The notes under the pieces: model-generated
What the model was told of the DNA's origin: nothing
Database searches by the model: none
Seen by the model: the letters and a program-made list of their open reading frames with translations, nothing else
Assembly: GCF_001659605.2 (NCBI RefSeq)
Contig: NC_035167.2
Coordinates: forward strand, 6,573,734 to 6,637,733
From: Manihot esculenta
Taxonomy: Eukaryota > Streptophyta > Magnoliopsida > Malpighiales > Euphorbiaceae
Direction of reading: 5' to 3'
Length of the DNA: 64,000 bases
Position numbers and translations under genes: made by a program
Shown: positions 34,758-46,181 of the stretch, piece after piece
How the letters are laid out: every line of letters begins with the position of its first letter
How positions within the stretch are numbered: position 1 is the stretch's first letter

Positions 34758-36098
34758 TTATTATAACAATAAAATAAAAATATAATTTATAAATTAATTG
34801 AATGAATATGTATTTAAAGAAAATAAATGAATTTAATTGATGGAGATAAAATTTTTAAATTATTAATAATAATCTGGTAAAAGTTGCAGAGAAAAAAAAA
34901 AGTTTAGTAGAATCTATAACAAGAAAACTAATATTTATAGTTTTCTAATACGTGCATAAGAGGTGCAAAATTTTTCAATAATTTGAAGCATAAAGAGCAC
35001 CTATATTCTTCAAACATTTTTACGTTAAAATTCAAAGACAACCTTAGAGCCATGAGAAATCAAGTCATCATTGATGGATTCAAAGTATCCGAGATAAGAA
35101 TTATATTAGCATGGAAAAATCATGAAATGATATTTGCAACGTGATTTAATAAAATAAATCAAAATCACTTGCAGTAGTTAATGCCTTGAATTCCTATTTT
35201 CTTAAGTTAGCTCGTATTTTCTACCAGGGTGATTTTAGACTTTAAATTATTTTGGGCTTCAATTTTATTTAGAACTCATTTAGACCCTTCAATATTACTT
35301 TGGCTCAACCCATATTTATTTTAATTAAGTTTAGTAGTTTTATTTTTGCAGAATAAGTTTAGTAGTTCAACTATATTTTTTAGTTCAATTGAAATTTTCT
35401 AATTTAAGTAAAATTTCCTTATATTATTAGGATTAGTATTATTATCCTTATATTAGTGGGATTAGATTTAGTTTTTCTAGTTTTAATAGGATTTCCTATT
35501 TCATCTAGAATTTCTATTCATATTTCAACTAGGATTATGAGATTTTTTCTTATAAATAGTCTTTATTTTGGACATATGCGGAATATGTTAAGAAGTTAAT
35601 ATTTTCTCCGTAATGAGAATTTATATTAATTGAACTTAGAATGTTCTTTTATCCTTTACAAAGATAAATTAATTATTTGTACCTCTATGTTTAGCAACTT
35701 GTCAAGGTTCACTGTTTTGGCGTTCTAATTTGGATTTTATCACTTCATAATCTTCATTTCTAGTCACATTGATTGATTTGAGGTGTAGTAGATCAACTCT
35801 TGGAAATTATCTTTGTCTCATTTGTGTTAAAGTTGTATGATAGAATTCTTAGTCACAAGTTGATATTGGATCCTGCATCAGTTTGGTATTAGAGAATAAA
35901 CTAGATAAATTCTATCTATTCTCTAAATTTCCACATCATTTTTAGTTTAGACTTTTCTAATTTAAAAAATATTTTCTAATAAGTAGTAAAAATAAAAATA
36001 CAACACTTATAATTGAATGTATTACATATTTTTCCATCAAATAAAAAAAAACTGAAAACCACAAAGGAAACTATTGCACCCTTAAAAAACATCGTTAT
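34758..36098. other. AT-rich stretch with an old LTR fragment and degenerate primer site
   Basis: The part at about 35500-35880 is related to the LTR fragment at 22640-23040. It is followed by TTGGTATTAGAG near 35882-35893, a degraded initiator-Met primer site. No coding remnant between this and 36099. Confidence 0.4.
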
Positions 36099-36145
36099 TG
36101 TTAAGGTATGAAGTCTAATGATTTATTATAGACTGTACATTATAC
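36099..36145 (+). mobile_element. Copia LTR start fragment joined to pol
   Basis: TGTTAAGGTATGAAGTCTAA and following bases match the start of the copia LTR at 38826. The match stops near ATACC, and pol-like sequence follows at once. The remainder of this LTR and the first half of the element have been deleted. Confidence 0.7.
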
Positions 36146-36148
36146 CCC

Positions 36149-37320
36149 ATGGTCGAAGAGTTTGAGATTCCTGGTAAGGAACACATACTGTGCAAGCTTA
36201 AGAGGAGTTTATATGAGTTGAAGTTGGCTCCAAGACAGTGGTATAAGAAGTTTGACTCTTTCATGTGCAAAAACAGATTTCACAGGAGTGAAAAGGATCA
36301 ACATTATTATATCAAGAAGTTTACTAACTTCTTTGTTATTTTATTTTTGTATGTGGATGATATGTTGATTGCAGGATCAAGTATGGATGAGATCAATAAT
36401 CTTAATGGGAGACTGTCATTGGAGTTTGAGATGAAAGATTTGGATGCAGTAAAGTAGATTCTAGGGATGAGGATTATCTGGGATAGGACTGCTGAAATTT
36501 TAAATTTTTTCTACAAGTAATACATTGAGAAGTTGTTGTCCAGGTTCATAGTTGATGATGCTAAGTCCAAGAGCACACCTTTGGCTAACCATCTCAAATT
36601 GTCAAAGGAGTAATCACCCAAGATAGTTATGGAGCATGATCACATGGCAAAAGTATCTTATGCTTTTGTAGTTGGGAGTTTGATGTATGCTATGGTATGC
36701 ACTAGACCTGATATAGTACAAGTAGTGGGAGCTGTGAGCAGATATATATCAGATCGAGGGAAAGAGTATTGGAAAGCTATAAAGTGGCTTTTGAGATACT
36801 TGAAAGGAACAACTAGTACATCACTTTGTTATGGGAATGGCAAGGTAGTATTAGAAGGTTATGTTGATGCTGATCTTAGTGGAAATGTGGATACAAGCAA
36901 AAACACATCTAGGTACGTCTACACTATAGATGGGACAACACTGAGCTGGATGTCTAAACTTCAAAAATATGTCTCTATGTCATCCACAGAGGTTGAATAT
37001 ATTGCAATTGCTGAAGTTGGTAAGGAGATGATATGGTTGACTGATTACTTGGACGAGTTGGGCAAGAAGCAGCTTGACAAGGTTCTTTTCACTGATAGTC
37101 AGAGTGCCATATAGTTGGTGAAGAATCCAGTGTATTACTTCAGAAAAAAACACATGCAACGTAGGTACCATTTCACTCATAGTCTGGTGGAATAAGGTGA
37201 GATGTATTTGAAGAAAATTAAAGGTACTAAGAATCCAACAGACATGTTGACCAAAGGTGTTGATGCTGGAAAGCTGGAGCTGTGCAAGGCCTCAGTTGGT
37301 CTTCTACAATACTATGGAAG
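36149..37320 (+). pseudogene. Ty1/copia reverse transcriptase (C-terminal half) and RNase H, decayed
   Basis: One frame reads throughout, with several in-frame stops but no frameshift. Motifs in order: LKRSLYELKLAPRQWYKKFD, the active-site stretch FLYVDDMLIAGSS, then SLMYAMVCTRPDI, then RYLKGTTSTSLCYG, GYVDADLSGNVD, LSWMSKLQKYVSMSSTEVEY and DSQSAI. Both YVDD and the RNase H acidic residues survive. Gag, protease, integrase and the first half of reverse transcriptase are missing. At most of the stops the conserved residue elsewhere is glutamine, so C-to-T change explains them. The piece ends before a solo LTR at 37379, after which the polypurine tract (around 38814-38825) and the 3' LTR of the same element follow. 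Confidence 0.85.
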
Positions 37321-37378
37321 ATGTTTGCGGTTATGGTTTTTTGTTGGATACATTGGCATGGAGAATGAAGATGGTTAG

Positions 37379-38789
37379 TGATAGCAGTTGTCGAAGCCGT
37401 AAAAAATAAACCTATTTTCAATCAACAAAATAATTTGTAGATAGTGGCAATAGGGTCGAACCACAGGGATTTGACACTACGAATTTTCCTAATAATGACT
37501 TGGACAAATAAATAACAAAAGTAAATAAAAGGAGGGGGGGTTTGTTTTGAAGAATTACAACTGAGTAAAAGAAAGCAGTAATTAAATAATTGAATAAATC
37601 AATGGGAGAAGGATTCTAGTTGAAGTATGGATCTATTTTAGCTTGTTTAGAATTGATCATTGATCTTTTTGATACCCCTATTTATTTCAATAAATTAGTT
37701 TAGGATGTGGAAGACGCTTCTCACAATCCAAATTTCTCCTTAGTTTTAGTATAATTAGGAAACATTCGCTAATCAAACACTAGTTAACAAGTTGCCAAGG
37801 AACGTCCTTGGGTTTTTTACTTTTCAACTGTTAACTGCCTTAAGACTTAGAGAAACCTAATTCTAACCTTGCCAACCGCGTGGTCAAGTTTAGATTATGC
37901 AATCGATTATACTTGAGTTTAAACAATCTAAGCAATTACAGACCTAAATCATTCAAATAATAGATTATTCATGCAATTAAAAGCAATATGCCTTAAAATT
38001 GATTCTAAAAGCAAAGCAATAATAATAGAAAGATCAAGTTGCATAAATATTGAAAATAAATAAAAGTTTAATAATGGAGCTTTAAATCTCCCAATTCATC
38101 ACAAATATGAAATTTCCCAAATTCAACTAGAAAAGAAGGTGTTTAGCCACTCATAGTGGATAAAAATACACAAAAAGAAAGAAGAAAAATAGAAGAAGAA
38201 AGCTGCTGTGTTGCTGCCAAAATTCTGCAGTAATTCCGATGATGATTTGCTGGTTTGTGGCTGTCTCCTTTTATAGGTGAAGAGTCCTAGTCCAATTAGG
38301 ATTTGGAATCCTAATTTGACTTGGTCTTTTAAAGTCTTTTATTCCTTCTTTGCTTTTGTATTTAATCATGAATAAATCTTCTTCTTGGAGAAAGTCTTTC
38401 TTAGAAGTGACTCTTGGGGATGTCATAGGATTAGTCTTGTGGTGTTTGAAGTAGGATCGGACTCCAACACTTTTGAAATTATGAATTTTCCTTTTTCCCG
38501 CGCTGTTGTCCTTGTCTATGTCAGTTTGATTTGGGCAGCTGATTTGCCCAAATCACTTGCCCAGATCATTTCTGCAAGTCAGTCCCAGTTTCCTGCTTCA
38601 GCTTTCTGCGAGTGATTTGGCCAAATCACTTCGACCCAATCAATTTTCCAGATTTTTCTGCACTTTTTCTCCAACTTTCCATTTTCTTCCTTTTCTAAAA
38701 AAAATCACAAAAACATAAATTAAGCTGAAAAAATGTGTAATTAAACAGTAATAAAGATAATAAAAATGTGGCTAAATTATGTTTGATCA
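37379..38789 (-). mobile_element. Solo LTR of Athila-type family, 1,411 bp, with 5-bp target duplication
   Basis: On the minus strand it starts TGATCAAACA and ends GGCTTCGACAACTGCTATCA. The flanks are perfect GTTAG repeats (37374-37378 and 38790-38794). It sits inside the copia remnant, between RNase H and the polypurine tract. Confidence 0.88.
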
Positions 38790-38825
38790 GTTAGGTTGAT
38801 TGGATTAGTCTCTAAGAGGGAGAAT

Positions 38826-40664
38826 TGTTAAGATATGGAGGCTAATGATATATTATAGACTGTACACCATACCTGAAGGTGGGAGTTCAGGGGCAAATCC
38901 CTTGATCAAACCAAAATTAGGCCCATTTTTCATATTATTATTAATGTTAGATTACACATTTTCTATCTAATTTTGTGATTTTAATATTGTTTTGCAGAAA
39001 AAGGTGTAAAATGGTAAAATGGTAAAAAATGGCCTTAAACCCTCAAGAAATGGCTAAGGAAACTACCCAAAGAGAATGGAAGAGAAATCCAAGAAGATCA
39101 AGTTTGGTGTGCCAAGATCAGTTTGCCCAAATAACAGCCCAAACCAAGCTACAACAGAAAATGGAGAAGGATAAAAAGTAGTGCAGACTTGCTGTTTGCC
39201 CAGCTGTTTGCCCAAACAACTAGGCAAACAAATCTCGCAGAGCAGAGACAGAATGACAGACAGCACAGAACTAACTGTTTGACCGGCTGTGTGTCCAAAC
39301 AGTCGGGCAAATATATTTTGCAGCAGAAAACATCAAAAAGGCGAGAAATAAGAATTTTAAACTTTTAGAAGTCTATCCTATCCCAAACACTTCAGGACAC
39401 TTCAGCAGCACACCTGGACATCTCAGCAATAAAATCCTGCCCATCAAGGAGTCCAAATCACAAGAAAAATCAATTGCAAAAGGAATTAAAATCCAAATTG
39501 GAAAAGAACTCCATCAAATCAAGGAGTGACCTAGGGCTCCACATTCAGCTATAAAAGGACAACCTTCCAGCAGCCAAGAAGGAGGGACTTTCGGGGGAGA
39601 TCACCTCCAGCAGCCGCGCACCTCCAGCAGCCACCCCGCCGACTCGATTTCTTCTTCTTGCTTTCTTTCTTTGTTTTTAATGTTAGTTTCAGCCATGAGT
39701 GGCTGAAACCCCACCTATGATGTTCATCTTTTATTTACTAATATTTATGCAATTTCATGCTTAATTCTATTGTTACTTTATTGTTTAGATCAATAGGGCC
39801 CATTGATTCTTGATTGCAAAGTGATAATTTGTTAGTTTGGATAGTTTAAGTCTGTAATTGCTTGAATTATTTAAACACAAGCAACTCTTGATGTAAAAAC
39901 CAAGGAGATTGCATAATCTAGCAAGATCACCATACATTTGGATAGCTAGAATTAAGTCTCTCTATTTCTTAATGCAATTAACAGTTGTATGATTCTAAAG
40001 CCCCAAGAAAGTTCCTTGGCAACTTGTTGATTAGTGATTAATTAAAGAACATTTCCTAGTTAATCTATGCTTAAGGAGGGATATGGTGGTGAGAAGCGTC
40101 TTCCACTCCCATAACTAATTTATTGAGTCAAATAAAATAATCCACGTGTCAATGATCAATTTCAACAACTGAAGTGGATCCGATACTTCAACTAGGCTTT
40201 TCTCATTATTGAATTTCTTTATTTTATTATCTGCTTTACTTTATTGCTTTTAAGTTTAAGACATCAAACTTCAAAACCCCCCTTTGTTATTTATTTTTAA
40301 TTTATTTACTAGTCATTGATAGAAAAATAGGTGAGTATCAATTCCCTGTGAATTCGATCCTTTTACCACTATCTACAGTTGTAAAATTGTAGATAACTAA
40401 AAAGGTTATTTTTGATCGGCCTCGACAACCGCACAGTCAGCTCTCGAGGTAAATTTTTTTGAGGACTATTTTGTCTTTTTATATTTTTTCTAGACATATA
40501 AATATGTAATATTCTCCTAGTGTATTCTATTTTGAAAACTCACAGAGAAATAAGAAAACTTTAGCCACCGTGAACGTAGCTAAATTTGTGAACCATATTA
40601 AATCTATGTATTGATTTCTTTTTGTTCTTATTTTTTGAATTGTGTGATTGTTCGATTCTTAACA
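38826..40664 (+). mobile_element. Copia LTR, about 300 bp when joined, split by an Athila-type LTR
   Basis: Outer ends are TGTTAAGA (38826) and TCTTAACA (ending 40664), a perfect 8-bp inverted pair. The left part (38826-38902) and right part (40440-40664) total 302 bp. A polypurine tract (AAGAGGGAGAAT) precedes it and an initiator-Met primer site follows it, so one LTR serves as the 3' LTR of the upstream remnant and the 5' LTR of the downstream one. Confidence 0.8.
38903..40439 (+). mobile_element. Athila-type LTR, 1,537 bp, plus strand, inside the copia LTR
   Basis: Starts TGATCAAACC and ends CTCGACAACCGCACAGTCA. The flanks TCCCT and GCTCT match at only three of five bases, so the target duplication is degraded or absent. 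No internal region is attached. Confidence 0.8.
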
Positions 40665-40666
40665 AC

Positions 40667-40678
40667 TGGTATTAGAGC
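40667..40678 (+). other. Primer-binding site of copia element
   Basis: TGGTATTAGAGC, matching initiator-Met tRNA except for one C-to-T change, two bases after the LTR end. Confidence 0.75.
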
Positions 40679-40708
40679 TTTTGGTTCATATCACAACAAT
40701 CTGAAAAG

Positions 40709-41937
40709 ATGATGGAAAGCCCAAAGGTTCGAATTGAGAAGTTTAATAGAATTGATTTTGGTTTCTGGAAGATGCAGATTGAAGATTATTTATATCAGAA
40801 TAACCTCTATGAACCCTTGTCAGGAGAGAAGCAGAAACTATAAAACAGGAGGTTTGGGATTTGAAGGATCGGAAGGAACTAGGGTTGATCCATTTAACAT
40901 TGGTGAGAAATGTTGCCTTCATTATTGTTAAGAAGACAACGACTGTAGGATTATTGGCGGCTCTGGTGAACATGTATGAGAAATCGTTAGCCGTTAAGAA
41001 GGTATATTTGATGCATTGTTTATTTAATTTGGATATGTCTGAAAGTGGATCTGTCACGAATCATATTAACGAATTTAATATGGTCATCAGTTAATTAAGC
41101 TCTATTAAGATTAATTTTGATGATGAGATTAGAGCTCTAATTTTATTATGCTCTCTACCTGAGTTGTGGGATACTGTTGTTTTCATATTTAGTAGCTTAT
41201 GTGGATTTGAGAAGTTAAAGTTTGATGACGTTCGGGATGTTGTCATGAGCGAGAGCATTCACAAAAGGGAAATCGGGGATTCATTTGGTAACACACTCAT
41301 TGTTGAGGGTAGGGGCAGGAGTAAGTCGAAGGGAGACCATAGTAAACATGGTCAATCGAAGTCAAAGGGGTGAGCGAAATCTCAGGACAGAAACGAGGTT
41401 GTTTGTTGGGGTTGTGGTGAAAAGGGACACTCTAAAAAGAACTACCTTAAACATAAGAAGAAGAAAGGCCAAAAGAACAAGCCTCATGAAGATGACATTG
41501 GTGATGCTTTAATTCTTAGTGTGAAGAGTTCGATTGAATCATGGATACTTGATTCGGGTGCATCATTCCACTTTTCTTCCAGTAGATAGCTATTCCATAA
41601 TTTCAAGTCTGGAAATTATGGGAAGGTTGTATCTTACTGGTAATAAAGCCTTAAAGATTGCTGGAAAGAGGGATGTGTGTATCCAGACCTCAGGTGGGGG
41701 TATATGGAAGCTATAGAATGTCAGGTATATTCCTGACTTAAAGAAGAATCTAATCTCTATTGGCCAGTTGGACAGTACAGGTTAGAAAATAGTTTTCATG
41801 AAGAGTTCCTAGAATATTGTGAAAGGAGTTATGGTGATAGCACGGGGCACAAAATCTGGAACTTTATACACTACTGCAGGGTGTTTGGACATGGTTGCTG
41901 CGGTTGACAGTACAATGAGCTCAAGTCTGTGGCACAA
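40709..41937 (+). pseudogene. Ty1/copia gag, zinc knuckle, protease and GAG-pre-integrase start, decayed
   Basis: Starts MMESPKVRIEKFNRIDFGFW, a typical copia gag N-terminus, and continues with frame changes through LMHCLFNLDMSESGSVTNHI. The zinc knuckle reads CWGCGEKGHSKKN followed by Tyr where the last Cys should be. The protease site reads ILDSGASFHF, and a broken stretch leads to SSLWHN, the first part of the LWHxRLGH motif of the pre-integrase domain. At exactly that point Athila-type element A begins. Stops and frameshifts are frequent. The rest of this copia pol is not in the window; if it survives, it would be beyond the right edge. Confidence 0.8.
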
Positions 41938-43056
41938 TGATAGAGCATATTTTAGTCCATTTTATCATTATGTTCTTGATGTTTATTTACATCTTTTCTG
42001 CCTAATTTTGTGGTTTTAATCATGTTTTGCAGATATTAGGTATAAAGGGACAATATGGAGAAAATGCTCTTAAAACTGCCAAAAAGTGCCAAATATGGAA
42101 AGTGCCAAAAAGGAAAGTTTTCAAATAAGGAAAGTTTTCAGAAAAGGAAATTTTTCAAACAAGGAAATTTTTCAAACAAGGAAAGTGCAGAAGCAAAAGC
42201 AAATAAGGAAAGCTCAGTCTGAAGATAATTTGAAATTCAAATCGCAGATCTTTCTTTCCTTGTTCAAAGATGTGCACACACTGCAGCAGTCATATCTTCC
42301 TATTTAGGCAGCAAGATTTCATGAAGACGCACTTGCCTCTTCCGCGTTCAGCATTCAAAATTCAAATGAAGGCTCCACCTAAAAAGGAAAGACTAGACAG
42401 ATTCAGTTTCCCTTCTGCATTCAATGACCGCGCGCCCACCTTCCCTCTGAAGAGCATCCGTGTGCCTCCTTCCTTCTGAAGCCCTTGAAACGCTTGGGCA
42501 GCAAGTACCTAACCTTTTTATCTAGTTGAAGATTAATTGAAACTTTGGTTGTTTTATGGATTGTGAGATCTGAACATAAGTTGTTTATCTTCTGATTATT
42601 CAATATTTGTGCAATTTCATGCTTGATTCCATTATTGCTTTGTTATTTTGATCAATGTGGCCAATTGATTCTTGATTGCAAGGTAATATATTATTAGTTT
42701 GGATAATTTTAAGTCCGTAATTGCTTGGATTATTCAAACACAAGAACACTTGGTGTAAAAACTAAGGAAATTGTATGATCTAGCAACATCTCCATGCATT
42801 TGGGTAGCTAGGATTGGATCTCTCTATTTCTTCATGCAATTAATAATTGTTTTGATGCCTAAGGCCCAAGGACATTCCTTAGCAATTTGTTAATTAGTAA
42901 TTAATTAGAGGACGTTCCCTAATTGGTTTAATCTTAAGGAGAGACATGGTGGTGAGAAGCGTCTTCCATCTCCATAACTAATCTATTGAATCAATCAAAA
43001 GAACATAAGTTTCAATGATCAGTCCAAACAACTGAAGTGGATCCAACTCTTCAACT

Positions 43057-45338
43057 TGTAATACCCGGCTAGACTCCGGTATCAGAATTCCTACCGTCCG
43101 GTGGAATCTCGGATGTCGGAAACCTCTAGAAGAGTAAAATCATGTTTTTAGAAAATGTTTTAATGTATTTTATGATTTTAAGTAAGAAAGGAATTGAGTT
43201 TTGAATGAAAAAGACCATGGAGGCATTTTCAGGTTCGACCGCCGAACATTGGATGGTTTAGGGGGCAAGTTAGGCTCCCAAAAGTTGGCTCATGTTCGGC
43301 CGCCGAACCCCATGTTCGGCCGCCGAACTTGCATGAGTTTTGGAGGCACTTTAGGCTGCCGAAAGGTGGTCTGGCAGCCCCTATAAAAGGGCTCCATGGC
43401 CGAAACGGGCGAGTTTTCTCCCCATTTTCGGCCACGGTGAGTCCCTGCTCTCCCATGGTTCATTTTTGATGTTTTTCCTCCGATCTTTAGAGTTTTAATG
43501 ATTTTATCTTGATTTGAAGATATTTGAGCAAAAGAGCTAGTTTTGGAGCTTGAAGACTAAAGAGTTGAGATCTCCCCCATCTCCAAGTTAGGATCATTTC
43601 TCCTCTAGATCTTCAAGAGGTAAGCTTCGATCCTGCTATTCTAGTATGTTTTAAACAAGTTTTATGAGTTTTGTGGGGTAGAAATGCATGTTTAGGTTAT
43701 TGTTGAAGTTATGGGTTTATGTTATGTTTATGAGCAATGTGGGTAGTATGTGTATGTTTGATGTGTTTTGGTTGGGGTTTAAGTTAGTTTGAGACCCCTA
43801 TGTGCTTGTTGGCTTGAGTTTGCTTGTTGTAGAATAGGTAAATGCATGTGTGAATGAGTTGGGAGACTTTTGTGCATGTTGGAGCTGAGTTTCTGCCCTT
43901 TGGGAGAACTCAGGTTCGGCAGCCGAAGGGACTTTCGGCCGCCGAACCTGCCTGTGGAGGGCAACTTTTGGCTGCCGAACCCTGCCCCCGAAAGTGGACT
44001 TTTGGCTCTGGAAGGGAGTTTCGGCCGCCGAAGGTGCCGCCGAACATGCATGAGTTTCGTCTCTGGAGGGAACCTTCGGCCGCCGAAAGTGCCGCCGAAG
44101 GTGCATGACTTTCGGCTCTGGAGGGACTTTCGACCGCCGAACCTGCCGCCGAAAGTGCCCTGTTCAGCCTTCCTTTGCATGGTTTATGTGATTGTTTTAT
44201 GAGGTTTTAGGGGGGTTTTTGGGGAGTATTTTAGAGTCATGTTCATGGATGTTTGGTCCATCATTTGAGTCCACCTGTGTAGGTTCAGACCCGAGGAACC
44301 GAGGACCTCAGCAGTGAGATAGCTGCTTCAGAGTCTTTAGAGCTTCAGCCAGAGGTGAGTGGAATAACTCTTTACGTTTCAAAACAAATAAGTAAATTTT
44401 GAGCATGATACATGCATCACGTATGCCATGAGATATACTAGGTTGTTTGCATTAGAATTCACGAATATGTTGCATTGCATAACTTGATGATGATGCGGAT
44501 GGATGTTGAATGATTCTTTAGTCCTCGTATGTTATGGTATAATGATGATACGGTATGGAAGACCAGTGAGGCCCATTCTACGCCCCTGGCACTATGTTAA
44601 GAGAAAGACTAGTGAGGCCCATTCTACGCCCCTGACACTATGGAATGATATGTTATGTTATGTTATGTTAAGAGAAAGACCAGTGAGGCCCATTCTATGC
44701 CCCTAGCACGATTGGACTATGTAGAGGACTATTGGTGACAAGTCCATCCTTGATGTGATTTGTTTGTGCTGTGTTGCATTTCATGAAAGCATGAAATATA
44801 AATTGAATGTTTTACGATTCTGCTCACTGGGCTTTATAGCTCACCCCTCTCCCTTAATCCCCAGGTTTGCAGGTACAGGGTAGACCAAGAGGTCAGCAGG
44901 AGTAGAGTTATGTTATTGTAATAGCTAGATGTGGACATGAATATGATGTAATGTAAAAGTATAGTATAGTCATGTAATGTAATAATGATATTGAGGTTTA
45001 GAAATTGTGCTTGACCCTATGTGCATGTTAATCCCTTTTTTATATACATGGTCAATGTTTTTATGATGTTTATGTTTAACCAAGCTTAATGTATGTTATG
45101 ATACCCCATTGGAGCATTTGATGAGGGCTCCAATGTGAGGTTTATGTTTATGGATATGTGCATGCACAGGTTAAGCTTGACAAAGGAAAGAAAAAGTTCA
45201 CAGTTTTATGTATATGTATGATCATGTATGGGATTAAACATGTATCCAGAATGTATGTTAGGCTTGCTACGGATCCCGACGGCTTTATGCCGATCTGGAT
45301 CCTAGCGCCGGTAGTGGTCCGGTTTCCGGGTCGTTACA
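43057..45338 (+). mobile_element. Tekay-like solo LTR, 2,282 bp
   Basis: Starts TGTAATACCCGGCTAGACTC and ends TTTCCGGGTCGTTACA, matching both LTRs of the intact element at 52219. A TATA box (TATAAAA, 43382-43388) is present. Two clusters of TTCGGC/GCCGAA inverted repeats lie before and after it, and three CCAGTGAGGCCCATTCTACG-type units lie around 44553-44710. Joining both flanks restores the Athila LTR sequence, but with only one duplicated base instead of five. Confidence 0.85.
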
Positions 45339-45459
45339 TAGACCTTTCTCATTATTGATTTCTTTTATTTTAATTATTTATTTTCTTTTATTGCTTTCAA
45401 TATTAGATCAATTAAACCAATCTCAAAACCCCCCCATTTTACTTTCAGTTTAGTTGGTT

Positions 45460-45645
45460 TCAGTTTTATCTCGTTTCAGTTTATTTCGCTTTCGGTTTGT
45501 TTCGCTTTCAGTTTATTTTGCTTTCAATTTGTTTCGCTTTCAGTTTATTTCGCTTTCAGTTTATTTCGCTTTCAGTTTATTTTGTTTTCCGTTTATTTCG
45601 CTTTCAGTTTACTTCTCTTTCAGTTTATTTTTGTTTCAGTTAATT
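45460..45645 (+). repeat. 15-16 bp minisatellite in the LTR of element A
   Basis: About a dozen units of the form TTTCGCTTTCAGTTTA with small changes. The equivalent part of the other LTRs of this family (for example near 40201-40260) has no such expansion. Confidence 0.85.
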
Positions 45646-45784
45646 CTCTTAGTCTTGATAAGGAAAATAGATAAGTTCTCAATTCCCTGTGGATTCGATC
45701 CTTTCACCACTATCTACAGTTGTAAAATTGTTAATAATGAGAAAGGTTATTTTTGACCGGCTTCGACAACCGCGAGTCAAAAAT

Positions 45785-45801
45785 TGGCACCGTTGCCGGG
45801 G
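45785..45801 (+). other. Primer-binding site (Asp tRNA) of Athila-type element A
   Basis: TGGCACCGTTGCCGGGG, matching the Asp-tRNA primer site of plant Athila elements (TGGCGCCGTTGCCGG) with one G-to-A change, five bases after the LTR end. Confidence 0.75.
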
Positions 45802-45935
45802 AATTGATTTAACTAATCTGTTTTTCTTTCATGACCAAATCTGCACTTAAGGACACTCTACCTTAAGATCCAAAAAAAAAAAAAAATTTTTTTTTGAGCG
45901 CACAGTGAAAAAGCCTGCCATCGTAGAATTGATTC

Positions 45936-46181
45936 ATGAATGAGGTAAGTACATATACTCTCTCTTCTCAACTTTCTGAACTGACCTCTTTTATGAAAGA
46001 TTTTGCCATAGGACTAGTTCAACAGGTTCAAGCATCCCAGCCACCTCGGTTATGTGGGATTTGCGCACAAGTAGAACATCCAACTGCTCAATGTCCTACA
46101 CTTTATTAGTATGACCAGCCTAGACATACATTTAGAGGATTCTATGAACAGCCAAGTCATGATCCCTACTTTGACACATAC
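45936..46181 (+). pseudogene. Short gag-tail frame of Athila-type element A (zinc knuckle)
   Basis: An ATG only 134 bp after the primer site opens MNEVSTYTLSSQLSELTSFM. The frame reaches CGICAQVEHPTAQC at residues 40-53, a CX2CX4HX4C knuckle, then a TAG at codon 58, then continues in frame as YDQPRHTFRGFYEQPSHDPY until Tekay-like element 2 cuts it at 46181. The large capsid part of gag that should come before the knuckle is absent, so the element is a deletion derivative. The same QPSHDPYFDTY phrase appears as RHDPYHDTYNPYW in element B, which shows the two belong to one family. The stop stands where a Gln codon would be expected. Confidence 0.7.

Larger units (their letters stand above)
41938..45779 (+). 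mobile_element. 5' LTR of Athila-type element A, split by a Tekay-like solo LTR
   Basis: Starts TGATAGAGCATATTTTAGTC (41938) and ends CTTCGACAACCGCGAGTCA (45779). The left part is 41938-43056 and the right part 45339-45779, total 1,560 bp, in line with the other LTRs of the family. A primer site follows, so this is the 5' LTR of an element. The preceding bases are CACAA; the other side of the target is not in view. Confidence 0.85.

Noticed and set aside
43201..44202. Arg/Ala/Pro-rich frames in the Tekay-like LTRs, repeated at 52.3-53.3 and 59.9-60.9 kb
   Set aside because: They result from reading the TTCGGC/GCCGAA palindromes (FGGR, SAAE, RPPN words) in several frames at once; the same words appear on both strands, which is a repeat effect and not coding.
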